DNA of 60,000 nt from Membranipora membranacea (taxonomy: Eukaryota; Bryozoa; Gymnolaemata; Cheilostomatida; Membraniporidae): assembly GCA_914767715.1 (NCBI GenBank), contig OU612065.1, positions 36,768,001 to 36,828,000 of the forward strand, in the 5' to 3' direction. This document shows positions 46,707-57,384 of the stretch, in pieces. Below the pieces are notes generated by a model that did not search any database, had not been told where the DNA came from, and saw only the letters and a program-made list of their open reading frames with translations. The stretch's first letter is position 1. The number at the start of each line of letters is the position of its first letter. A program made the position numbers and the translations under genes.

Positions 46707-49700
46707 TCAGGATATCTCTACAGTTTGAGTAGATTGAGGGACGTCCCCATCATCCTCCTGAGATTTAGCTCTTTGTGGTATTATAGTTAGGTTCTGAGCC
46801 TCGAGCTGATTAACCATCACAGTACCTCCACTGTACATAGAGACAGGTAACTGTACAAGTCCTGTAAACAGATATATTATCACATGCTTTGGTTTAGAAT
46901 TATTTCTAACAGGCTGGAATAATTATACAAAGTGAAACCTAGGGCTGCTCTTACACTTATAGGATATTATATTCCATTGTCAATACAGAACTATTACTTT
47001 TAATACTTTTAGGGTATCCTCTCACTGGCCTCCAAGATTCCATTCATATGAAAAAAGCTGTATAGAGATATTTTTAACGTTACGTGAACAATCAAAATAA
47101 TTACAAAAATTTAGATTTTTCTTTTTGAGATACATGAAATAGACAATAAGTCAAAATCCTAATCACTGACCGTTTTCTTGAGCGAGTGTGCTGCCATCAG
47201 CGAGTATAATAGATCCATCATGAGCGAGAGTAGCCTCAGTAACATGAGTCAGGTGGGGGTTCATCTCATCGTCACTCTGTACATCTCCATCACCAAGCTC
47301 ATCAGACGACAGCTGTCAAAGTGTATCATTAGTAAATGAGCATTAAAAAAACAGTGAAAGAAAATCTTAATGTCAAAGTATATAATTAATAATTGCAAAA
47401 AAATAAAAAGATCTAATAAAATAAATGTTGTGGCACAGACTTCTTATTCAGTTTTTTTCATCTGGGTAGCATGTTCAATCATAGTTTTTCAAAAAACACA
47501 GATTGAAGCCAACAAAAGTAACATTGGCTATTGCGATAGTAGTCTTAATTTTCTGGTCAGGTATCTTCTAGCTGTAAATTATAAATCTTGATCAAGCAAG
47601 CCAGATCAGTTATCAAGACCATTATGCATTAATAAATTAGGCTCTGTAAACTTACAGTCTGAACCACTGTAGCCTGAGTTCCGTCTGCCAAAGTCACTAT
47701 CTGTTGTCCGGTGAGTTGAGAGCCCGCAGTATCTATCTGGATGATAGACAGAGTTCCGTCAGGGTTGTTTATAGTTTGCATAACTGTGTTGAAGGGGTGG
47801 GAGACGGGACCTGAATCTTCAAATGATGGGAGAAGATCCTCTCTGCCGTGATGCTTGTAACAGTTCCGTATTATCGATCGAAGCGCCAAAGTCCAACTAG
47901 CCTGTGAATATCAAAAAAGAGTAATGAAATTTATGGAGGAGAACTAGAACTAAGTTCTGGACAGCTCAGTGTGTCATTAAGAGTAGCAGGGGTAGCAGGG
48001 GTGTTGCTCCTTGATCTAACTAGTAAAGTATATCTAACTCCTGTAGACATCACAGCTAATACTTTGACCAATGAGATCCCAAACATCACAATCAAGATTA
48101 GATCAAGTTAGATCCACTTTGACTGCATTTGGAGTTGCTTCCCCTTTAGCTGGCAGCGACTTATTAGATGAATTGGAGAGAAAAGCGGGTAGATTGGATC
48201 AAACTGGTCTGAACCATCAAGAAGCTCACACGACTGGTTGCATGTAATCCTCACTTACCCTTTTCTTTTCCTCCTCAGTCCTCATATCCATTCTGATATT
48301 AGCCCAGGGTACATCATTTGGCCACCAGACAGGTCTGAACTCTATCTTACCCCAGCCTGGCTTACTTCTACCGGTCGAATACTTCAACATCTCCGGTATA
48401 AAAGCTCTCAGGTGTGCCTACATATAGAGAAATAGAACATCAAACAAAACAGCGAAATGATCAAACTTACATAGCAAGTTATGTATGAGTGGCTGCCTTA
48501 TCAAAGGATGAGTCAGTAGTGTGACAAGATAGTCATCATACGTAGTAGTAGTTATAAGTTCGAAGGCTACCTTTGTTTTCGCTAATAAACTTTGCATGGA
48601 AAACTTTGATGAAAAAGGTGTTTCAGTAGCGGGTTATAATCATGATGCACTGCGTAATACTAGTCATATACCTATACCATATACCTGGGTCATTTTCTCC
48701 AGTGGTGTTGGCATCCCTTCTACAACCAGGGGAGGTAATTCAAACAGATGGGAATTCTCCTGAGGTGCTGGTGTCTGAGCGGCTAACACCGTCTCTAACT
48801 CCTGCATTATAACTCCTCTACAATTCCTTACCTGTAGAGAGAAAAGATAATATTTTAGGTTGAAAAATTACATGATTTGTTGACCTGAGAAAGTGCTGGA
48901 CAAGAGTAGGCATTCAGTATCAGCACAGAAAGTCCCCCATGCAGTTTCCTTCAGTCACCTTCAACGCGGTTTGAAAATGGAAGGTTGGTTGTTTCGACAA
49001 AACATACCAATGAAGCAGTAAAGTATCAATATATTATTTTGCCTGTCCTGTATTCTTAGACAAAGCTGACATATTTGTGTGCCATCTCTAGTCGTAGCAG
49101 ACAACTAGAGTGTGTTATAAAACCCACCACATTCTCAAGAGGCTGTGATCCAAATACTTTATAAGCCTGATTTCCATCTCTTCCTTTAGCTGGAGTTACG
49201 ACCAGTACAACAGCCTGCTGCCCCACTCTTATAGCGTACTCCTCTATAGTAGCCTTCAGCTTACGTAACAATCTCGTCTGCTGTCTCTTACGTATCGCTG
49301 GGTTAGTCTCAAATATGTGAGGCTTCCTTCTCTTCCTGTAGGAGGAGATCGCAGCCGCTGCTGCCACACCGATCGGGCCTAAAATAAACCAGTCATTATA
49401 TCATTATTATATATTATACACATAGGTCATATTTTTACGGGTTAGTATGATGTATCCATAACACGCCATACAAATCATTTAAATACATATCTCAGTTTGA
49501 AATGGATTCTGAAACTTAGAGCTTATGCAGGATAGTAGTGAAAAATAAATTTGCCCAAATGTGATGAAATGTGTTAAAACCACAAGATAGAAATGAACAA
49601 AACGTCATCAAAGTACTTATGATTTCAGAATATTATTCTAAATAACATATAAATAGATATAAGACAGTACCTGAAGCAGCGAGTTGGTGAGAGACATCGT

Positions 49701-50078
49701 CAGCGTGCACTCCGTGATGCATGAGATCTTCAGCATCGAATGTGCTGTCAGGAGAGCTGGGGTCGTCAGATAATACCTCCTCATGGTGCATCATAGTATC
49801 ACTCATACAAGTCGTACTTACTGTCGTATATTTAACTACACATGTAATCAAAACTATACATACATTGGGGGAGTACTTTTTGATGAATAACAACTATACA
49901 GGTACATTACTCTACTTATAATTTTACTTTGCCAACAATTTTTCCCCAGATTGAGTGATTGTTCAGGAGTTTCTTAAATCAAGCCAATAAATTGTTAAGC
50001 TTTTTTCAGACACTTACCTTTATAAACACCATCTTGGTGAGCAGCTGCCCCGAGAATCTCACTGCCACTCTGCATCAT
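46707..50078 (-). CDS. NRF1: Nuclear respiratory factor 1 (NRF1), complete, 8 coding exons
   Basis: Sequence-specific transcription activator of nuclear genes for respiration and mitochondrial biogenesis; it binds palindromic GCGCATGCGC sites as a dimer. Exons in order of transcription: 50078-50018, 49820-49671, 49378-49128, 48831-48685, 48417-48259, 47901-47656, 47312-47171, 46861-46707. They total 1,311 nt, giving 436 residues (human 503), all in phase with GT-AG borders. The DNA-binding/dimerisation region shows FETNPAIRKRQQTRLLRKLK, VGQQAVVLVV and KVFGSQPLENV. It continues LRAFIPEMLKYSTG, KPGWGK, WWPNDVPWANIRMD and NCYKHHGREDLL. The acidic N-terminus (LSDDPSSPDSTFDAEDL) and the C-terminal activation end (GLVQLPVSMYSGG) also match, with a shorter middle activation region. 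The start ATG pair at 50078 is chosen because the splice phase fits. Confidence 0.93.
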
Positions 50079-51371
50079 TTGTATCTATAGAGATGTGATT
50101 GATACGAGATGTAATCCTAGAAAATAGAAAGGTATGAATGTAAAGCAGAAAGGCTTTAGATAGATTAATGTGACAGTTTTAAAAATAAATATATGTGCAC
50201 ATCATACCAATGTTAATCGACCGGTGATGGGAGCAGGTATATTTGATTATAGAGTTAATTATTATCACATCTAAAATTCTTGGTTCATGCTCGTTATTTC
50301 AACTCATCAAATAGGCATAGTCAGATATTGGTGAGCCAACCAGGTAGATACCAGCCTTGTCGCGGTGTGCAGACTGGACAGGTAGTCATTAATAATGGGT
50401 CAGGAGCTAGTTCTAGTAGTTGGACTGGTCAGAGAGAATTCTCCCTGGACTGTGTATCTATTTCTCCCATCCAGAGTCTGAACAAAGTTAGTAATCTTGA
50501 TGACTGTGCTGGAGATAGAGATTGAGCTGTCGTTGTTGAAATGCAAATCACAAACTAGCAAGCATGATAACCTGTAGTGATTACTCAACTCTCCATCATC
50601 ATCAATCAATGGATTGTTTAATCAATGTAAATAAATGATCTAGGTGTTGTGAGTCCAAGCAACAAACAAAGTACTTATTATTTAGGGCCTACACATTGCC
50701 CCTAGTCTAGTGTATGGATAAATTCAAAAGTCCTAGAGATACCATCACACCAAAAGAAGGCTTTCCCCTGAAAATGGAAAACCCCAAAATGAATTCAAAT
50801 TTGTCCATTGAGTTTGCGCCTGAGCTTGCGCGATGGCTAGATTGAAGCTTAGCACTCAAAACGAAACCACGCACCACATTTCGATATAGATTATTATGAT
50901 CATATGTAGCTCACCTTGGATGTGATTCTTCAGTATTCCAGATCAATTTTGTGATTTGACTACTCAGGTAGCAGATGTGACATAAAGGTGAACTGGAAAC
51001 ACCATGAACAACTCAAATAAGGTGAGAATGTTGTTAAATTTCAATGCGCCAGTTTTAGTAAAATTGGTAAATATGGCGCATCTTCTTCTCCAATACAACC
51101 ACCACAAGGGGTCGCTTTCCAGCTTGTCAATAGTTTGCTCACGAGTTTTCTATATAGTGGAAGACAACTCCACTTAAAAGCTGACATTTATGACTTGGGT
51201 AGTTTATACAGCACAGAATAGACAGCTTCTGGACAATTCATTGGCTGACTGAGGTCTATTGCGTGACTGACCTTATTGTGGAATAAATCATTTTATTGTT
51301 ATCAAAGCATTTATGTCTCTTTGTTAGCATTAATAGTGAACCATCAATGAATTCAAAGTAAAGCTAGGAAG
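50079..51371. promoter_or_regulatory. Shared upstream region of NRF1 (-) and CDK10 (+)
   Basis: The two start codons point away from each other across 1.29 kb, so the spacer must hold both promoters and 5' UTRs. Two TGCGC half-sites, TTTGCGCCTGAGCTTGCGCG (50812-50831), resemble a badly spaced NRF1 site. No CpG-island-like stretch or clear TATA box stands out. Open frames at 50280-50525 (+) and 50609-50400 (-) overlap each other and match no family. Confidence 0.5.
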
Positions 51372-54300
51372 ATGGCAGACGAGCAAAGCACCTATTTCTC
51401 GTTAAAAACTCTCCAAACTGAATCATTTCTACCAAAGCATCAGGTAAGATTACACTCAACAACATCTCTGTACCCCAAATACAGTTTATACTTCATAGTT
51501 TTGTTTTGCCCTTGTTATCCATGATGTTGTCTCATCGACTAGGTTGAAAAAAAAAACATATAGGCACTGAAATAATGTAGCCACTAGCTCCCTGTTTCAA
51601 ATAACAGTTTGTGTAAAATCAAGCTTATTCGTGAGGGAGGGAGAGCAATTCCGAATGAAGGCAAACTGGGTAAATCCTTGTCAAGGCGTAGTATGGCATA
51701 CTGTAAATAATAATGATTGTTATTGCATAAACTAACAATATGATTACTTTGTATGTTTCAGTTGGGGCGTTGCAGACCCGTGTCAGACTTTGAGAAACTA
51801 AACCGAATAGGAGAAGGAACTTATGGTATTGTGTGTAAGTTAGCCTATTGGTAGTCTCTATCCCTAGATTATGAAATAGCTCTATGTCTCTATCTCTCAG
51901 AAATAAGCTGTTAGTCCTTGAAACACATCTGGAGGTCCAGATGAAGGCTCTTTAGGGGTCAGGTTGTTGGTTTGCAATTTATTTATAGAAACCTACCCAA
52001 TAAAAGTTCTCATCTGTACATTTAATATACCAGCTTCAAATTAAATGTTGCGTCAACTAAGGAGTGAGAAACTATGAGTTTTCTCTAACTCCTTGCATCA
52101 ACTTATTGTTCCATGAAATCAGTCCACTCTAGCTATCCATGTTGATTATCAGAGACAATTAGATTTTATATGACTGGTGTATCACAAAGTATTCCATGTC
52201 TATTCCATCATCTTTAGACAGAGCCAGAGACACAAGAAATGATGAGATTGTGGCGCTGAAGAAGGTGAGAATGGATGATGAGTTTAAGAAATCAGGACTG
52301 CCTATCAGTGCCCTGAGGGAGATAACTCTGCTACTGGATCTTAATCACAGAAACGTCGTCGATCTGCGTGGAGTTGTTGTCGGGAAATCCCTAGACAGGT
52401 TGGTCACGATCTCCTATTGATTTGACATGCTGATCAGTAGGTACTGTACTTTCTTTAGTACACCTAACTACATCTCCAATAGGCCATAAACATATAAATC
52501 CGTAAGATAAAGAGATAATTAGTTATGTTTAAGCAGGGAACAAGGGACATATTATGTCCCATATGCTCCCGACGACACTTATCATAAAGCCGACACTTAT
52601 CATATGTAATAAAGCCGATCGGAGTTATGCTCCCATTTTGTGTGAGGACATAACTCCTATGGCATGTTGGTTGTTGACATCATCACACAAAACCGACCCG
52701 TATATTACGGGTTCACAACTGATTTTACCGATTATGTTATTCAGCCTTTTCCTGGTGATGGAGTATTGTGAGCAGGACATAGCTAACTTACTTGATAATA
52801 TGCAGAAACCCTTCACTGAGTCACAAGTCAAATGTATAATGCAGCAAGTGTTCAAAGGCCTAAAGTACCTACATCATAACTTCATCATACATCGCGATAT
52901 CAAAGTATCAAACCTACTAATGGACTATAGAGGAGAGGTTAAGCTGGGTATGTTGTTATATGTATTTTTTACTTAAGATAAACGTTGAAGAATTTAACAA
53001 GTCTGAAGTAGTATAAAGTTGGGTAGTTTTGATGGCAAGCTAACATTTTGGCAGTCCTTACTGGATCTATCCTGTTTGTGTTTTAGCCCCCCCCCCCCCC
53101 CCCCCCCCCCCAGTACAAGCTCTGCTATGAGTATCTTGTGAAACTAGAAGCAATGTCATTTACTATTGATGTCTATTTTTCAGCCGATTTTGGATTGGCA
53201 CGTAAGTTCTACGACCCTGCTAAATCTATGACCCCAAAGGTTGTCACACTGTGGTGAGTTAGTAGTTATCTATTTCGCCAACAAACTGGATTGTTAGTTT
53301 GAAGTGATCAAATTTCCTGATGCCAGTTGCCCTAGTTGCCCAACACTTTGAAATGTCCAAAATAGTTCATTTTTACTTAGTTCTATGAGTTAATAAGTTT
53401 AAAAGACACCAATTTTATCATTTAAATTTGGAAATTACACTGTTTTCTCATATGTCCAGCCTTCTTGAAGCTGGTAGAAATGAAAAGTTCTTTATTTGAT
53501 TATTTTCAGGTACAGAGCACCAGAGCTGCTGTTTGGACAGAAGGAACAGACCACAGCTATAGATATGTGGTGAGTAGACTTCTGTATGTATGTTCTCCTG
53601 TTATCCTGGTAAGATTCTGATCTCAGGGCGTATTTTGCCAGAATAATGGGACCATTGCCTTTCTCTAGCCTAAAGAGCATCCTGAATAGGAAATTTTTGT
53701 GGAATGCATCAAAAAAATTCTCAATTTTAAAACAAAATGGTCACCATCTGGTGGTTATATATAGCCAGGTACATGCGGATGTAACCTTAATACCTAGGTA
53801 AAGTGCTCAAACGGCTATAAGTGCGAGTTTGAGGCATCACAATAACAAACATAGATACCTGCTCTTGCCACGTTTCAAACACTTGGGTACTTGAGTGTTG
53901 TAACTAACCCTTATATACTATATAGGTCAGCAGGTTGTGTATTAGCTGAGTTACTACTGAACAGACCCTTACTACCTGGTAGATCAGAACTACATCAGAT
54001 CGATCTCATCATTAATATGTTCGGCTCACCTACTAAACTAATCTGGCCGGTAAGTATGATCTGTGTCTCATCCGCCTATATTTGTATGCCAATGTTGACT
54101 CACTCTCTGGACCCCTGCTTTGAGCTCTGGCTAACAGTCGGGATGGCTTAGCAGTTCTAAATATCCAACTTCTAAAATTGGGCAATAAAACAATCAAAAC
54201 AATGGCAGGCAGCAGAGTATCAGTCTACATTCTCAGACTGTGAATATGGTGACACCCTGGTAGTCTACATGCTCAGACTGTGAATATGGTGACACCCTGG

Positions 54301-56717
54301 TACCACATAAAGAGGAGGTCACCGGTAACTCAAATGGATTTTGGGCTTAAACACTTTATACTGCTAGGATAGGAGGTTGGTAGTTGTATTGGTTTATTTT
54401 CATTTCTCTATCAAACCAAGGTTCGATAACATTGACATGTCGTGCTCAGTTTACTCAATATGAATGTTGCCATTATTAAAGGGCAACCAGGGTTTCAAAC
54501 AACTTCTCGTTGATTAATAGCAGATTGCACCTTTTGCATAGGGAAAAAGACAAAATCTATGATTAGTCAGCCAGATTTCTTGTGGAATTTCATCCGTCAG
54601 ATACTCATACCCAGCTAAAATAGAATACCACAGAGCAGTTTCCTGTTCCTGTAATTATTTAGACTGTGCTCGATCATCATTACCGCAATGTCTTGGAACC
54701 TCTCCTAAACTGAAGTTTTACCCACCTTAGAGTCAGCAACTACTTTGAGTTTTGCATCGCATAATGCACAAAGCTGATGCTGTCTAGCACATTATTAACT
54801 ACCCATTAATGCATTGCTGCAAAACCTTGGTTGCCCTTTAAAAAATTTCATATAAAACTGAAAAAAGGTTATGACAAAGTGTGTACCGTCAGGACTCGTG
54901 CATTGTGCACACATACTGGGACAGAGACATCCCGATTTCGATTGTGTGAAACTCAGTAACAAAATTAATGCCATACTTGTATCTGACATAATTAATACAT
55001 TTCAATTTTAGGAATTTGACCAGCTGCCTACTGCAAAGAATTACAATCTCAAGAAACAGCCGTAAGTAGGGTAGTTATAAAGCAGAAACTATAACTGGAG
55101 TCATTTCATTACTCAAATGGATATGAAATCTAAATCTGATCTGTAGTAAAAGCTTATAATTTAATACCAAACCCTATCTGGTTTGACGCTTAACATGTTC
55201 GTACATGAGAGATTCTTACTTACGTAAAACAACATCCTCTTAATTGCTACTTATGTTTCAAGATACATAACCAAAAGTAAATTTAGCCAGTTTCAGTTCA
55301 ATGCCATTTTATGTATTCAGCACGTTGATTTAGGAACATGCTGTCCCATTGAAGAAAGGATATCTCAGGATTGTAAAATATCAATTCAACCAATAACAAA
55401 TAACTGCCGATGCTATCTATATTGATATGGTGCTTTTTTTCCAAATATTCATAACATTGTTGCTATGATACGTCATTTTTTTACTTTCGCAGTTACAATA
55501 ATATTAGAGACAGTTTCCCCTGGGCTGGAGATTCGTGTATCAGACTATTAAATTTCCTCTTCACGTACAATCCATCTAAAAGAGCTACAGCTGTAGACTG
55601 TCTGGAGAGTTCTTACTTCAAAGAAGGACCTTTACGTAAGTAATTCTTCTTTTCTCTTTATTTCCAGTAAATGACCCTTTCATCCCGGCTCGGATACTGT
55701 TAGATTGAAGGAAAATTTTTGAAATGATTCCAATTGAAATGGTTATATATAGAACCGGTCCTTGGTCATAATTACAATGAATAAAGTCCTTGAATATGGA
55801 AGTTTAATTTCGTTTAAGCTGTAGCTCCACGTAACGATTTTTACATCGATTTGGGGTCACGAGTGGTTAATCGGTGGATCTGCACGAGTGATTACTCGTG
55901 TTAAGTGGACATCGAACTTGTTGGTCTTTTGCCCGAGTGATCTAGACGATCCTCTATGCTGATTGGTTGTTGATTGCTTGCTTAAATAATTAGGCGGTTA
56001 AACACGTCATCTATCAAATCGTGACAGGCTATCAAAAATGGAGGAGTTGATAATATCTGTAGTTAAATCACATCCTCCTATTTATGATAAAAAAGACCAT
56101 AACTACAAAGATAGGAGTGGTGCTGTAGTGAAAATATGGAAGGTAATAGCTGTATCACTTGGAAATGGAAGCTGTCCTGACATGACATCCATAGTATAGC
56201 ATAGGAAAATCAATTTTACAGAAGAATGAAATTTTATTTGGTGAAGATTCTAAGTGACAAAGACCCGGATTTAATATGACATCACTATATCCGGTCATTT
56301 GTTAACACGCCCATTAAATATCATTGGTCAATAGATTGAACTGAGGGAGTTAATTGGTCAATCTAGGCACCTGATTTATTACCCCACTATGACTCACTAA
56401 ACCATCGAGTACTAACTCATAGGCCTGTGTAGCAGTGTGAGATCGGCCTAGCATGTCTAGACATGCCATCGGCCTGTGATTACATCGTTACGTGGAGCTA
56501 CAGCTTTAGTATGTTTCAAAATTGTTTTAGTGTACATAATGATTGTACTATTTGCGGGGGATTTTAATGTTTTTGATCTGCATTGTAATCTGATGATATG
56601 AATGTTTCTCTTTATTTAGCTTGTTTACCTGAGTTGATGCCATCCTTTCCTGAGCACAGAAACAAGAAACGCCCCGCAGCAGCTAGAAGTGAGGGCTCGG
56701 CTAAGAAAACAAGATGA
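51372..56717 (+). CDS. CDK10: Cyclin-dependent kinase 10 (CDK10), complete, 10 coding exons
   Basis: Cyclin M-dependent CMGC Ser/Thr kinase that in other animals acts on transcription factors and on ciliogenesis. Exons: 51372-51443, 51762-51834, 52218-52398, 52745-52947, 53184-53253, 53510-53569, 53926-54049, 55012-55061, 55493-55635, 56620-56717. They total 1,074 nt, giving 357 residues (human 360). Visible motifs are the Gly loop GEGTYGIVY, the ATP lysine in VALKK and the cyclin helix PISALRE, where human has PISSLRE. Also present are [16 protein letters not shown], the T-loop [14 protein letters not shown] and [13 protein letters not shown]. The tail is basic ([19 protein letters not shown]), as in other CDK10 proteins. 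The αC approach ([14 protein letters not shown]) is two residues longer than in human. A poly(A) signal AATAAA lies at 56893-56898. Intron 9 carries a transposon. Confidence 0.95.
53087..53111. repeat. Poly(C) run of 25
   Basis: Uninterrupted C homopolymer in CDK10 intron 4, preceded by TTTTAG and followed by AG, 72 nt before the true acceptor of exon 53184-53253. It forms a strong but apparently unused pyrimidine-AG acceptor and a potential i-motif/G-quadruplex. Length is likely to be uncertain in assembly. Confidence 0.9.
54222..54301. repeat. 40-bp tandem duplication in CDK10 intron 7
   Basis: Two adjacent 40-bp copies (54222-54261 and 54262-54301) are identical except for ACATT or ACATG, indicating a recent duplication. 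Confidence 0.95.
55814..56508 (+). mobile_element. PIF/Harbinger-like non-autonomous transposon with TTA target duplication
   Basis: The 689-bp element (55817-56505) has perfect 22-bp terminal inverted repeats starting AGCTGTAGCTCCACGTAACG. It is bounded by TTA on both sides (55814-55816 and 56506-56508). A 3-bp TWA duplication is characteristic of the PIF/Harbinger superfamily. The interior includes a short MADF-type ORF, and second ORFs with MYB/SANT/MADF DNA-binding domains are known in Harbinger elements. No transposase is present, so this looks like an internally deleted copy. Perfect ends suggest a fairly recent insertion, into CDK10 intron 9 away from splice sites. Confidence 0.85.
56038..56199 (+). 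pseudogene. Truncated MADF-domain ORF inside the transposon
   Basis: Open frame of 53 codons plus stop. It encodes [20 protein letters not shown], then a [10 protein letters not shown] segment and [10 protein letters not shown], with the spacing of the N-terminal half of a MADF domain (hydrophobic helix, HPxxYD, YKDR, W..IA..L). The domain then ends prematurely. In Harbinger elements such proteins assist the transposase by binding DNA. A continuation by splicing at GTAATA after IWK was not traced. Probably a remnant. Confidence 0.6.
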
Positions 56718-57384
56718 TACACTCAAATTATAGATGAGTTGAGATGAGAAGAAATTACAAACTGTAAATAATTTATTCAATGCCGTACAAAACATCGTGA
56801 AGTTTTTTAAGATTTTGGGAGTTGGGCATTATATGAGGGAGATCCATTTGGTATTGACTTGATAGTTGGTGTCTCATATCCCATTGCCTCCAAATAAAAA
56901 CAATAGTAGTAATCGCAGTAGGCAATGAGCTTGGTTAGACACTTGATTTTATATTATGATTATAATGATATTATGTTATAATAATATGATTTAGATTACT
57001 CTCACTTGACTGCATAAGCATTTTCTGATTCCATTTTCTCAACCATTCGGTATTACCTATGTGAAATACATATACATGTCAATGACATATATTTACACGT
57101 TTCTGGGTGCTTATACCAAATTGTATTTACAATTCATCTTCTACCGTCACTGCATTTGAGGATTCTGTGGCATTACATGATCAATCCCTCATAATGTGAT
57201 GTCATGAAATACCAAATGACAAGGATACACAATAATGCCAGTAGTATGTATCAGAATAAAGTCAGGCCGAGATGTAGGACCACCACATGGTAACTCTCAC
57301 ACTGCACTCCCTATGAATATAGACAATCACTTGTCGATGCAGTCTTGTGTTGTGTTTGTGGTCGTCTCTACTTTACTCTACAGA
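56718..57384. other. CDK10 3' UTR and spacer to the next gene
   Basis: It contains the CDK10 poly(A) signal AATAAA at 56893-56898, 176 nt after the stop, and otherwise AT-rich spacer. No other feature was seen. The following gene is on the same strand. Confidence 0.6.

Noticed and set aside
47370-47591. 73-codon + strand ORF inside the NRF1 gene
   Set aside because: It lies in an NRF1 intron, is AT-rich and has no recognised domain.
50280-50609. Overlapping ORFs on both strands upstream of NRF1
   Set aside because: They overlap each other, match no family and have no phase-compatible splice to NRF1.
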